Origin: Terriglobia bacterium
GTDB lineage: Bacteria > Acidobacteriota > Terriglobia > Bryobacterales > Bryobacteraceae
Assembly (NCBI GenBank): GCA_021324615.1
Contig: JAJPIT010000081.1
Location: 1-64,000, forward strand
Direction of reading: 5' to 3'
DNA length: 64,000 bases
Shown: positions 53,445-61,986 of the stretch, piece after piece
How the letters are laid out: each line of letters starts with the position of its first letter
How positions within the stretch are numbered: position 1 is the first letter of the stretch
Translations under genes and position numbers: made by a program
Notes under the pieces: generated by a model
What the model saw: only the letters and a program-made list of their open reading frames with translations
Told to the model about the DNA's origin: nothing
The model's database searches: none

Positions 53445-54851
53445 ATGGTGTCCCGATCTTTGAGCACCGCCCGCCCGCTGAAGGCGGCGCGCCGCCAGCC
53501 CGCGCCCGCGCAGCCGACCGCTCCCCCGCCTCAGGCGCCCCGCGCGGCGCCCGCCAGCCTTCCGAGCCGGGGAGCGGAGAACGACGTGCTCCGGAAGATC
53601 GGCTGCGTGCTGACGCTCATTACCGTTTTTGTGCGTTTCACCGGAATTCATGAGTGGATTGCGACGTATACCGGCGACACCTACATCCTGTATTTTCTAG
53701 TTCCCCCCGCGCTGATTGCGATGCTGGCCAGCGGCGGCCTGCGGCGGGCTTTGCAGTGGAATCTGGCCCGCTATTGGCTGGGATTCGCGGCCTGGCTCGT
53801 GCTGGGAATCCCGTTCAGCTCTTATAAAACGGGATCGCTTTTGATGGTTGGGGGCTATCTGCGCACCGAATTCATCATGCTGTTCCTGATCGCGGGGCTT
53901 TTGCTGACGTTTACCGATCTCCGCCGGCTCATGCGGGTCATGGTTTACGCCGCTCTGGTGGAGGTTTTCATGTCCCGCTTTCTGCAATCCGACGAGCTGC
54001 GGACGCGCCTGGAGCTGACCACCGGGACGATGAGCAACGCCAACGATTTCGCGGCGCAATTGGTGATGATGCTGCCGTTTTTGCTGATCCCGCTGCTTTC
54101 CCGCAAACGCAATCTGCTGCTGTGCTCTCTTTCGCTGCTCGGTTTGGGCTACGGGCTTTATCTGATTTTGCGGACCGGTTCGCGCGGCGCGATGCTGGCG
54201 CTGGCGGTGCTCGCGCTGGTCTCTTTCTGGCGCGTATCGGCGGGCTGGAAAATCGCATTTTCGGTTCTTCTGCCGGCGGCGGCCGTCGGTTTAGGCCTGC
54301 TGCTTCCGCCGGAGACGGTGCACCGGCTGTTGACCCTGGAGGATTCCGAGTCGCAGGCCAATGATCCGGTGAGCCACGAGGCCGCCGGCTCGCTCGAGGA
54401 GCGAAGATTTGTTCTCCAGCGGAGCCTGTGGCTCACCATCACGCATCCGGTTTTTGGCGTGGGCACCGGGGAGTTCATGGATGCCGAGGCCCGCGTGGCG
54501 AGAAACGAAGGCCGCCGCGGCGACTGGCATGAAACGCACAACGCCTACACGCAAGTTTCCAGCGAAGCCGGGATCCCCGCGTTTCTCTTTTTCGCCGGCG
54601 CTCTGGCATCGGGTTTCCTTTTGCTGCGGCGGATTCGGCTGCGGTCCCGGAGCCAGCCATCCAACGAACGCAACGATCTGCTTGGCGCGGCGGTGACCGC
54701 CTTAAGCCTGTCGCTGCTCGGATTCTGCGTGGCCATCTTCTTTCTGTCGCTGGCGTACCGGTTTTATTTGCCGGCGCTGGGCGGCATGATCATCGTGGTG
54801 GCGCGGGTTGCCGAACAGGAGTGGCGCCAGCCGGCGCGGAGGGCGGCGTGA
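53445..54851 (+). CDS. O-antigen ligase / polymerase family membrane protein
   Basis: Wzy/WaaL-type protein of 468 residues. After a basic, Pro/Ala-rich cytoplasmic N-terminus (about 55 residues) come about ten to twelve transmembrane helices. The signature loop occurs late: GTGEFMDAEARVARNEGRRGDWHETHNAYTQVSSEAGIPAFLFF, with H-E-T-H-N-A-Y as in O-antigen ligases. It would polymerise or transfer undecaprenyl-linked glycans in the periplasm. Its stop overlaps the GTG start of the next glycosyltransferase. Its start, 98 bases after the SDR end, opens the exopolysaccharide trio. Confidence 0.85.
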   Translation: MVSRSLSTARPLKAARRQPAPAQPTAPPPQAPRAAPASLPSRGAENDVLRKIGCVLTLITVFVRFTGIHEWIATYTGDTYILYFLVPPALIAMLASGGLRRALQWNLARYWLGFAAWLVLGIPFSSYKTGSLLMVGGYLRTEFIMLFLIAGLLLTFTDLRRLMRVMVYAALVEVFMSRFLQSDELRTRLELTTGTMSNANDFAAQLVMMLPFLLIPLLSRKRNLLLCSLSLLGLGYGLYLILRTGSRGAMLALAVLALVSFWRVSAGWKIAFSVLLPAAAVGLGLLLPPETVHRLLTLEDSESQANDPVSHEAAGSLEERRFVLQRSLWLTITHPVFGVGTGEFMDAEARVARNEGRRGDWHETHNAYTQVSSEAGIPAFLFFAGALASGFLLLRRIRLRSRSQPSNERNDLLGAAVTALSLSLLGFCVAIFFLSLAYRFYLPALGGMIIVVARVAEQEWRQPARRAA

Positions 54852-56092
54852 ACCGGGCGGAAGCCGCGCCGGTTTCGGGCGGCCCTTCCCTGATGGTGAT
54901 CTGTAGCTCCTATCCACCGGTCCTGGGGGGAACCGAGGTGGAAGTGCAGCGGGTTTGCGCGGCGCTTCTGGAGCGGGGCTACCGGGTGGAAGTATTGTGC
55001 CGGGGAGGCGCGCCGATGCCGCCGGCGCGGCAGTGGGTGGATGGGGAAGGCGTGCCGGTGCGAATGTTCGGCGGGCGCTGGCCTTCGGCGATTCGCGATT
55101 ACGCGTACGCGGTCGGGGTGGCCTGGACGCTGTGGCGCCGGCGGCGGACCTATCAGATCGCTTATTTCGTGATGGGAGGAGTCCAGCTCGCCCTCGCGCT
55201 GCCGGTGGCGCGGCTGGCGCGCAAGCGAATCTTTATGAAGTTCTCCGGCAGCAACACCGTGGCTCCGCTGACCGCCTCCGCGCTGGGACGTTTCGAACTG
55301 CGGGCGCTGCGGCGGTGGGCCGAACAGGTGCTGGTGTTGAATCCCGGAATGATGGAAGAGGCGCAGGCGGCGGGTTTTCCGCGTTCACAGCTCGGCTGGA
55401 TGCCGAATCCGGTGGATGTCGAGTTGTTTGCTCCGGTGGGCGGCGATTCGAAGATGGAGCTGCGGCGGCGGCTGGGAGTCGCGCCGGAAGCCTTTCTGAT
55501 TTTGTATGTGGGGCGGCTGGCCCCGGAAAAGCGGCTTCCGCTGCTGATGGAAGCATTCGCCGGGATGCGGCGCGGACGCCCGGCGGCGTCGCTGGCGCTG
55601 GTGGGAGACGGACCTCTTCGCCGCGAGCTTGAGCGTCTGGCGGCGCGGCTTGGCATTGACGGCGAAGTCCGGTTTGCCGGCGCGGTTCCTTCGAGCGGAG
55701 TTCGAGAATGGCTCGGAGCGGCGGATGTTTTCACACTGGTCTCCTCGCTTGAGGGTTTCCCTTGCTCGTTAGCGGAGGCGATGGCGGCGGGCCTTCCCGC
55801 AGTGGTGAGCGATATTCCGGGGAATACGCAGTTGGTGCGCGACGGGGTCGAGGGACTGGTGGCGCGCGCGGCGGACCCGGCTTCGATCGGCGAAGCGCTG
55901 GCCGCGCTGGCGGCCGATCCGGAAAAGCGCCGCGCTTTGGGAGCGGCGGCGCGTGGTCTGATTCTGCGCGAATACTCTACCGAGAAAGTGACGGACCGCT
56001 ACGAGCGGCTGTTCGGCGTCCACCCGGCGGGCGCAGGTGCGGTTTGCTCCATCGGCGGCGGAAAGCTGGAAGAGCCGCGCGCGTCACAATGA
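54848..56092 (+). CDS. Glycosyltransferase, GT4 family
   Basis: GT-B glycosyltransferase of 414 residues. Acceptor part SYPPVLGGTEVEVQRVCAAL, with the early G-G-T-E loop of GT4 enzymes; donor part ILYVGRLAPEKRLPLLMEAF, LVGDGPLRRELERLAARLG and SSLEGFPCSLAEAMAAGLPAVVSDIPGNTQLV with the E-G-F-P...E-A-M-A-A-G motif. Set to start at the GTG that overlaps the O-antigen ligase stop (GTGA); the stop overlaps the polysaccharide deacetylase ATG. Three coupled genes argue for one surface-glycan pathway. Confidence 0.9.
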   Translation: MNRAEAAPVSGGPSLMVICSSYPPVLGGTEVEVQRVCAALLERGYRVEVLCRGGAPMPPARQWVDGEGVPVRMFGGRWPSAIRDYAYAVGVAWTLWRRRRTYQIAYFVMGGVQLALALPVARLARKRIFMKFSGSNTVAPLTASALGRFELRALRRWAEQVLVLNPGMMEEAQAAGFPRSQLGWMPNPVDVELFAPVGGDSKMELRRRLGVAPEAFLILYVGRLAPEKRLPLLMEAFAGMRRGRPAASLALVGDGPLRRELERLAARLGIDGEVRFAGAVPSSGVREWLGAADVFTLVSSLEGFPCSLAEAMAAGLPAVVSDIPGNTQLVRDGVEGLVARAADPASIGEALAALAADPEKRRALGAAARGLILREYSTEKVTDRYERLFGVHPAGAGAVCSIGGGKLEEPRASQ

Positions 56093-57093
56093 GAACGCTG
56101 ATCAAACAGGGGGCGCTCCGCGCGCTGCGGTCGGCCGGCCTTTTTCGCATCGCCGCGGGATCCAAGATGCGGCGCGAACGGCTGCTGATCCTGTGCTACC
56201 ACGGCATTTCCCTGCGCGACGAGGAGCGGTGGGAAGAGCTGCTCTATATCAGCCCGCGCCTGTTCCGGCAGCGTCTGGAAACGCTGCGGCGCTTCGGCGC
56301 CCGCGTGCTGGAGCTCGGCGAGGCCCTGCGGCGGCTGCGCGAGCGCAGCTTGCCGCCGCGCAGCGTGGTCCTGACCTTCGACGACGGTTTTTACGATTTT
56401 CACCGGAACGCGCTGCCGCTGCTTGAAGAGTTCGGCTACCCTTGCACGCTCTATCTGACCACGCATTACTGCCGTTACCGTTTTCCGATTTTCAATCTGG
56501 TGGTGCCCTATGTGCTTTGGAAATCGGGCCGCCCGGCGATGGATCTGAGCCGGTTCGGAGCCGCGGGGGAGGTCGGCATCGCCAGCCGGGAAGAGCGGCT
56601 GGCGGCGGTGCGCATGGTGGCGTCGTTCGCGGAAAAACACGGGATGGATACGGCGGCGAAGAACGATCTGGCGGCGGAGATCGCCGAAGCGGCGGGGATC
56701 GATTACGGCGAGCTGGTGAAGTCGCGGATTTTGCAGATCATGAGTCCGGAAGAAGCGGCGGAAGCGCACGCGGCCGGGGTCGATCTGGAGCTGCACACCC
56801 ACCGCCACCGCACGCCGCCCCAAAGGGAGCTGTTTTTGCGGGAAATCCGCGATAATCGCGCGCGGATCCGCGAGCTTACGGGCCGGGACGCCGCTCATTT
56901 CTGTTATCCGAGCGGGCAGTACGCCAGTGAGTTTCTTCCCTGGCTGCGGGAATGCGCGGTGGAAAGCGCGACCACCTGCGATCCGGCGCTGGCCGGGCCC
57001 GCGAGCGATCCGCTGCTGCTGCCGCGCCTGCTCGATCACAGCCGCATCACCGAGGTGGAGTTTGAGAGCTGGCTTTGCGGCCTGGTGGCGTGA
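56089..57093 (+). CDS. Polysaccharide deacetylase (NodB-type, CE4)
   Basis: CE4 deacetylase-like protein of 334 residues that would remove N-acetyl groups from a glycan. The first metal motif TFDDG (in VVLTFDDGFYDF) and the second, H-T-x-x-H (in LELHTHRHRTP), are both present, with CYPSGQYASEF as the later RPP-like block. No signal peptide is evident, so it may act in the cytoplasm on precursors. The start is fixed by the four-base overlap with the upstream GT4. The open frame before it is a shadow. Confidence 0.88.
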   Translation: MRTLIKQGALRALRSAGLFRIAAGSKMRRERLLILCYHGISLRDEERWEELLYISPRLFRQRLETLRRFGARVLELGEALRRLRERSLPPRSVVLTFDDGFYDFHRNALPLLEEFGYPCTLYLTTHYCRYRFPIFNLVVPYVLWKSGRPAMDLSRFGAAGEVGIASREERLAAVRMVASFAEKHGMDTAAKNDLAAEIAEAAGIDYGELVKSRILQIMSPEEAAEAHAAGVDLELHTHRHRTPPQRELFLREIRDNRARIRELTGRDAAHFCYPSGQYASEFLPWLRECAVESATTCDPALAGPASDPLLLPRLLDHSRITEVEFESWLCGLVA

Positions 57094-57108
57094 GTCCGCG
57101 GCCGCGTT

Positions 57109-58632
57109 TCAACCGATCGGAATCACCTCGCCGCCCCGGCTTTGGATGAAAAACGGGCGCGGGCCGGCCAGAGGAAGCAACGGGCGCAGCCAGGGCTTGT
57201 AGCGCAGGGGGGCGATGACGGTCCGCGGGCCGGGGTGTTGGCGCAGGAAGCCGATAAACTCCGGCTCGGCTCCGCGCAGCTCCAGCACATCGCGGTTGAT
57301 CAGAATGCCTTGAACCGGCCGCTCCGGAAAAGCGAAGACTGGCGCGCCAGGAGGCTCCTTGTTCACCAGCAGATCCTTGCGGACGGCGGAGCCGTTTTCG
57401 CAAATCACGTTTTCCGGCAGACGGAAGCCGTTGACCACGTACATCTGGTTCATGGTGGCGACATCGGTCAGAAAGACCTGCGCGGGATGAAGGCGGGCGT
57501 AACGGAGCAGATCCGCTGAGATCTTCACGTCATCGCCCCACCGGCCTCCGGCGGCGGAACAGGCGAACTGGACAGCGATGGCAAACAGCAGGATCGAACC
57601 GGCCCAGGCGGGACAGCGGCGAAATACGATGGCCAGACTTGCGGGAAGCACCGCGGCGACAGCCACCGTGACGATTCCGTAATAGTGAATTTCGCGATAT
57701 AGTGGCTTGTACGCCCAGGGAACCTTGGTGCCGTATCCAAGCCAGGCCCAGGTAAGGAAAGCGCTGAGGAAAAGGAGCTTCTGGCGCCAGCATAATGCCT
57801 TCCAGGCCAGGACGCCGGCGGCAAGGGTCAGTATGAGGCTGCATCCGAACGCTTTTCCCAAAATCAGGTTGCGGACGGGCCAGAGAAAGAAAGCCAGGCC
57901 GGCGAGGTGGGTGTCGGGATCGGAATCGAAGGCTTGGTTTGCGCTTTCCGAGGCGGACATGCGGAAGCGCGCCAGCGCGTCGCCGAGCAGATGCTTGTAG
58001 ACAACCGCCTCGATCAGCACCAGACAGAGGGAGAACAGCAGGCAGGCGGTCACCGGACCGAGGAATCGTCGGCGGTCGAACAGCAGCGCTAGGAGGCAGA
58101 AGATTCCGATGTAAAATACACTCAACTCGTGCGTGCTGAAGGCGAGGGCGAACAAAGCCGCGCCCGCCCAGCGGATTTTTGGGCCGTCCTGAAGCAGGCA
58201 GGCGGTTCCGAGCGCGAGAAGACCGGTGGCGACGGTGATGGCGCCGGCGGTGGACCGCGCGCCGACATCGAGCGGCATGGTGGCGGCGACGAGCATCGCG
58301 CCGGTGGTTTGCCAATTCAGCTTGGCGGGCCAATGGACGATCCAGGCGACGGAAACAAGAATCGCCAGCGAGGCGGCCAGCGAGGGCAGGGCGGCGGTGA
58401 AGGCGGAGGGCCCGAACATCAGGAACGCAGCGCGGATCGCCAGAATGGCGGGAATGCGGAACTCCCACCAGTTGATGGGCGGGCGGTGAAAGAGAAAGGC
58501 GTAGCGGGCGTAGAACATGTCGTCCGCGCCGGCGTAGCCCACCCAGAACAGGGCGGTCATGGCGAGCCAGACGGAAGCGACGGCGCCGATCGCGACGGGG
58601 CGGCTCCAGATCCGCCCGGACACGCTCTGCAT
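57109..58632 (-). CDS. Multi-membrane glycosyltransferase, GT39/ArnT-like
   Basis: Polytopic protein of about 507 residues (ATG at 58632). The first helix, AIGAVASVWLAMTALFWVGYA, is followed by the acidic pair in AGADDMFYARYAFLFHRPP, the expected GT-C catalytic loop. Some ten further helices follow, then a soluble C-terminal domain (DVATMNQMYVVNGFRLPENVICENGS, then FAFPERPVQGILINRDVLELRG). It would transfer a sugar from a lipid-phosphate donor outside the inner membrane. Converges with the deacetylase gene (15-base gap) and is divergent from the secreted pair. Confidence 0.78.
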   Translation of the reverse strand: MQSVSGRIWSRPVAIGAVASVWLAMTALFWVGYAGADDMFYARYAFLFHRPPINWWEFRIPAILAIRAAFLMFGPSAFTAALPSLAASLAILVSVAWIVHWPAKLNWQTTGAMLVAATMPLDVGARSTAGAITVATGLLALGTACLLQDGPKIRWAGAALFALAFSTHELSVFYIGIFCLLALLFDRRRFLGPVTACLLFSLCLVLIEAVVYKHLLGDALARFRMSASESANQAFDSDPDTHLAGLAFFLWPVRNLILGKAFGCSLILTLAAGVLAWKALCWRQKLLFLSAFLTWAWLGYGTKVPWAYKPLYREIHYYGIVTVAVAAVLPASLAIVFRRCPAWAGSILLFAIAVQFACSAAGGRWGDDVKISADLLRYARLHPAQVFLTDVATMNQMYVVNGFRLPENVICENGSAVRKDLLVNKEPPGAPVFAFPERPVQGILINRDVLELRGAEPEFIGFLRQHPGPRTVIAPLRYKPWLRPLLPLAGPRPFFIQSRGGEVIPIG

Positions 58633-58746
58633 CGGCCGATTATAGCAGTCTCCGGCCCGGCGGATCTCTGCGCGGAAGCAAGCAGATGGCATTTTGAAGC
58701 GGCATCGGCCGGCGAGTTAGCATGCTGTTCTGAGGGCGAGGAAATC

Positions 58747-60072
58747 ATGCGCAAATTCAAGACTCTTTTGCTGGCGTGGGCCGCGGCGGCGTCCGTCTGG
58801 GCCCAGGTCCCGCCGGAAGCGGCGATCGGCCACTCGAACTTTTCCAATTTCTCGGGCACGCGGCCGTTTCAGGTCGGCTCCGTGCTGCCGGCGGTCTGTT
58901 CGGTGGGCCAGATGTTTTTCAACACTTCGGCGCCCAGCGGGCAGAACGTGTTTGCCTGCACGGCGGCAAACGTATGGTCGATGATCGGCGGGGGCAGGGG
59001 AAGCGGCTCGGTTACGGCCAGCGGGGTGGGCGCCGCATTGGTGGTTGCCGACACTGGAACCGTGAACGCTTACGCGGGCTGTCCGGATCCCAACACAGCA
59101 CTTTCCGACGGGGTCATTTTAGTGCTGCGCGCGCTGGCGACCAACACCGGCCCGAGCACGATTTCGATCTGCAACGGGCCGCCGGTGCCGATCGTGCACG
59201 CCAATGGTTCATCCCTGGGGGCGGGCGAGATCATCGCGGCGACGGCGTCCAATCCGGCGCAGGCTATTCTGATTTATCATGCCGCGTCCGGGCGCTTTGA
59301 GCTGGCTAATCAGCCCTATCCCATCCTGCCGGTGCAAAGTCTGACCAGCCGGAGCGCGGTGCCGGTGACCAATGGCGCGGCGTTCACCTACATGCACGCC
59401 ATGCTGAATCCGGGCGACGGGAGGCGCACGGCGATGTGGCTGGCCAACGGCGTGGCCATCGATCAGATGGGCGCGGCGTTCACTTCCACCACCTCGGCCG
59501 GATCCAGCTCCGCGGTGGCTCCGGCGGGCAGCAATCCGGTGATGTACTCGACCACCACCGGAACCACTTCGGGCAACTCCGCGGCGCACTTCACCGGAGC
59601 GAGCGGGACCAACGCCTATCTGTTCCACACCGGGCGCAACCTGGCGTTCAACTGGAGCGGCCAGTTCGGCGCGGTCACCTCCGCGCGACTGTACGTATGC
59701 ATGACCAACTTCGCCACCTCCACCCTGGTGACGACCGACACCCCGCAGACCGCGGGATCGGCCATCTGCTTCCAGTACTCGACTTCTGCCGGACAGTCTA
59801 CCTGGCAGTGCTATGTCACCAATGGCTCGGCCGCCAGCACCGCCGACACGGGCGTCGCTCCCGACACTAATCCTCACCAGTTCGCGGTGATCGTGGACGA
59901 CACCGGAGGAACCCTCCATTTCTACATCGACACGGTGGAGGTTTGTTCCAACTTCCCTACCACCAATCTTCCGGCGGGAACGAATCTGTCGTTTTCCGCC
60001 ACCGCCACCACACTCGCCGCCCAGCAAAACTCGGTGGCGACTTCTTTCCTCTTTGTGGGCACGGACAGGTGA
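58747..60072 (+). CDS. Secreted protein with phage-tail-like and lectin-like domains
   Basis: Exported protein of 441 residues. The start ATG follows a GAGGA ribosome binding site. Signal peptide (KTLLLAWAAAASVWAQ). A disulfide-type module CSVGQMFFNTSAPSGQNVFAC (about 52-72) resembles short modules of other acidobacterial secreted proteins and phage tail-related proteins. A middle region (about 90-200) is beta-rich. The C-terminal part (about 275-441) reads as a jelly-roll or concanavalin-like fold: NAYLFHTGRNLAFNWSGQFG, ICFQYSTSAGQSTWQCYVTNG, NPHQFAVIVDDTGGTLHFYIDTVEV. Phage head and tail proteins use the same phrase pattern. The stop overlaps the next gene. No function known. Confidence 0.75.
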   Translation: MRKFKTLLLAWAAAASVWAQVPPEAAIGHSNFSNFSGTRPFQVGSVLPAVCSVGQMFFNTSAPSGQNVFACTAANVWSMIGGGRGSGSVTASGVGAALVVADTGTVNAYAGCPDPNTALSDGVILVLRALATNTGPSTISICNGPPVPIVHANGSSLGAGEIIAATASNPAQAILIYHAASGRFELANQPYPILPVQSLTSRSAVPVTNGAAFTYMHAMLNPGDGRRTAMWLANGVAIDQMGAAFTSTTSAGSSSAVAPAGSNPVMYSTTTGTTSGNSAAHFTGASGTNAYLFHTGRNLAFNWSGQFGAVTSARLYVCMTNFATSTLVTTDTPQTAGSAICFQYSTSAGQSTWQCYVTNGSAASTADTGVAPDTNPHQFAVIVDDTGGTLHFYIDTVEVCSNFPTTNLPAGTNLSFSATATTLAAQQNSVATSFLFVGTDR

Positions 60073-61979
60073 TGGCCATGAGACATACAGCCATATGGGC
60101 TTTACTGCTGGCGGCGGCTGTTGCGCGGGCTGGCGCTCCTTATCCGGTGATTGCCTACGGATCGTCCAGCAACTGGACGGGCTATAACGGCTTCATCGGA
60201 CCGGCCACGGTCTTTGCGGGCTACGACACCTACTATTCGTTGCAGCTCCGCTGGGCGGTGGATATCACTTGCGACCACACCACCAACACCTGCAACACCA
60301 ATGGCGGCTACACTCCCACGGGCAGCGAGACTTTGGGGTTGCCCAACATCGGAACGGTGCAGGGTGTGACGGTCACCTCGTCGGCCCTGATGCCGGGGGT
60401 TTCCAGCGGGGGCACCTGCCCGGCGGGCACGTCGATGTGCAGCATTTATGGCGGATCGACGGCCTATTACCACATCTGCAACATCAGCGGAACCCAGTTC
60501 ACCCTGGCCCAGGGGCAGAACTGCTCGGCTCCGCAACAGACCTTCTCCGACAACGGCACCGGTACGCTTTCGATGATCATGGATTATGGCAGTGCGCCGG
60601 TGTATCTTTCGAACTTTTCGGGCTATCCGGCGGGATCCACGGTGCAGTATTGGAACATTCTGTCCGGCGGCATTCTTGGCCAGGCGTACATGTCTGGCGG
60701 GACGCCCTACTTCCCTTACAGCGGCGCGGTGATGGGCGTGCAGCTCCATATTCCGGCCAGCGCGGCTCCCGGCGCTTACACGCTGTCGTTTACGGTGTCC
60801 ACCAATCCCACCGGCGGCGGGGCCACCAGCACCTTCACCTTCCCCATCACTGTGGTGAAAATAACGCCGCTTCCGACCAATCAGGAGCCCACGTCGTTTC
60901 CTCCGATCCCCGGACTGGCCAATTGGGTAACCACGCAGACGGCGGATTCCTGTTCGAGCCTCGGCGGCGGGTTGTGCTGGTGCGATCCCACCACTGGCAT
61001 CACCAACCCCAACCCGATGACCACCTTCGAAGGCAACGTGTGGTACTACGACGGGGCGCGCTCCTACCTGCAAATCGAGCGCTACAACGGCCAGACGGGA
61101 TGGCTGTTGTGCGCCAAGTCGCTGGCGGACTTCTACTACAACTATGCGGCTTCGGGCAACGCGGCGGTCCCTGGCTGGAGGACTTTCCCGCACGGCCTGG
61201 TGTACGAGCAGGGGGTCACCGGCGATACGCGCTACGGGGCGGTGGTGGAGCAGTTCGCTTTTCCGCCCACGGGCTTCCCTTACGGCGGCGGACCTTACGT
61301 GAAGACCGGGGCGTGGATTGATCCGGCCTACATCCGGGAAACTGCGTATGCGCTGGACGTCTACAATGTGCTGGAGGCCGATGCGGGCCAGCCGCGGATC
61401 TACTCGGATCCCACCAACAATTATTACAACCGTTACGGTCCTCCGCCGCCGGGCAACGCGGTGATCGACCGCGCCCAGCAGACCGCCACCTACCTGATAG
61501 AGATGCTGACCATGGACGTGGACGGCATCGCTGCCCGGCAGTTCGGCAAGCAGCCGTTCATGGACGGCCTGGCGATGGAGGCGCTGATCAAGCGGTGGCA
61601 GATCACCCACGATCCGCGCATCCCCTATGTGATCAAGCGCGAGCTGGACGATCTGTACACCAACTGGTACGATTCGGCCAACCACTCCCTGCTGTACAAC
61701 ACCGCGCAGGACGGCGTGGGCTGCTCGTTGACCTCGATGTGGTTTGGGGGCGCAAGCTCATCGATCTGCGGCACGCCTTCGGCGGGATCGGAGATCCTGA
61801 ACAACCTTTATGCGCATGCCTGGGCGTGGTACTGGCGGCTGACGGGACTTTCTCAATATCAGACCCAGGGCGACGATCTGTTCAGCCACGCGCTGGACGC
61901 CGGAATCTTCAACGGAAAGGAATTTAACCAAGTTTACCGGCTCGGCTTCGACTACGTGCGGTGGCGGAGCGGGAGGTAA
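60072..61979 (+). CDS. Large secreted protein, unknown, coupled to the previous gene
   Basis: Exported protein of 635 residues (ATG at 60072, or at 60078, in a TGATG overlap). Signal peptide TAIWALLLAAAVARAGA. The N-terminal third is beta-rich with paired cysteines (CDHTTNTCNTNGG, CPAGTSMC). An Ig-like domain follows near residue 220-260 (GVQLHIPASAAPGAYTLSFTVST, ending FPITVVK). The C-terminal half is helical with alternating aromatic and turn residues (AQQTATYLIEMLTMDVDGIAARQFGKQPFMDGLAMEALIKRWQ, LDDLYTNWYDSANHSLLYN, LYAHAWAWYWRLTG), a pattern that resembles alpha/alpha toroid folds of glycan-active proteins. No catalytic residues named. Function unknown. Confidence 0.75.
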   Translation: MAMRHTAIWALLLAAAVARAGAPYPVIAYGSSSNWTGYNGFIGPATVFAGYDTYYSLQLRWAVDITCDHTTNTCNTNGGYTPTGSETLGLPNIGTVQGVTVTSSALMPGVSSGGTCPAGTSMCSIYGGSTAYYHICNISGTQFTLAQGQNCSAPQQTFSDNGTGTLSMIMDYGSAPVYLSNFSGYPAGSTVQYWNILSGGILGQAYMSGGTPYFPYSGAVMGVQLHIPASAAPGAYTLSFTVSTNPTGGGATSTFTFPITVVKITPLPTNQEPTSFPPIPGLANWVTTQTADSCSSLGGGLCWCDPTTGITNPNPMTTFEGNVWYYDGARSYLQIERYNGQTGWLLCAKSLADFYYNYAASGNAAVPGWRTFPHGLVYEQGVTGDTRYGAVVEQFAFPPTGFPYGGGPYVKTGAWIDPAYIRETAYALDVYNVLEADAGQPRIYSDPTNNYYNRYGPPPPGNAVIDRAQQTATYLIEMLTMDVDGIAARQFGKQPFMDGLAMEALIKRWQITHDPRIPYVIKRELDDLYTNWYDSANHSLLYNTAQDGVGCSLTSMWFGGASSSICGTPSAGSEILNNLYAHAWAWYWRLTGLSQYQTQGDDLFSHALDAGIFNGKEFNQVYRLGFDYVRWRSGR

Positions 61980-61986
61980 GTTAGGA

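Noticed and set aside
58129-58746. An in-frame extension upstream of the 441-residue secreted protein
   Set aside because: It overlaps the opposite-strand glycosyltransferase, lacks domains, and a good ribosome binding site and signal peptide start at 58747.
60102-61685. A 527-codon antisense frame opposite the large secreted gene
   Set aside because: High GC gives long antisense frames. It is rich in Arg, Gly and His without any motif, while the plus strand has a signal peptide and silent-change conservation at its end.
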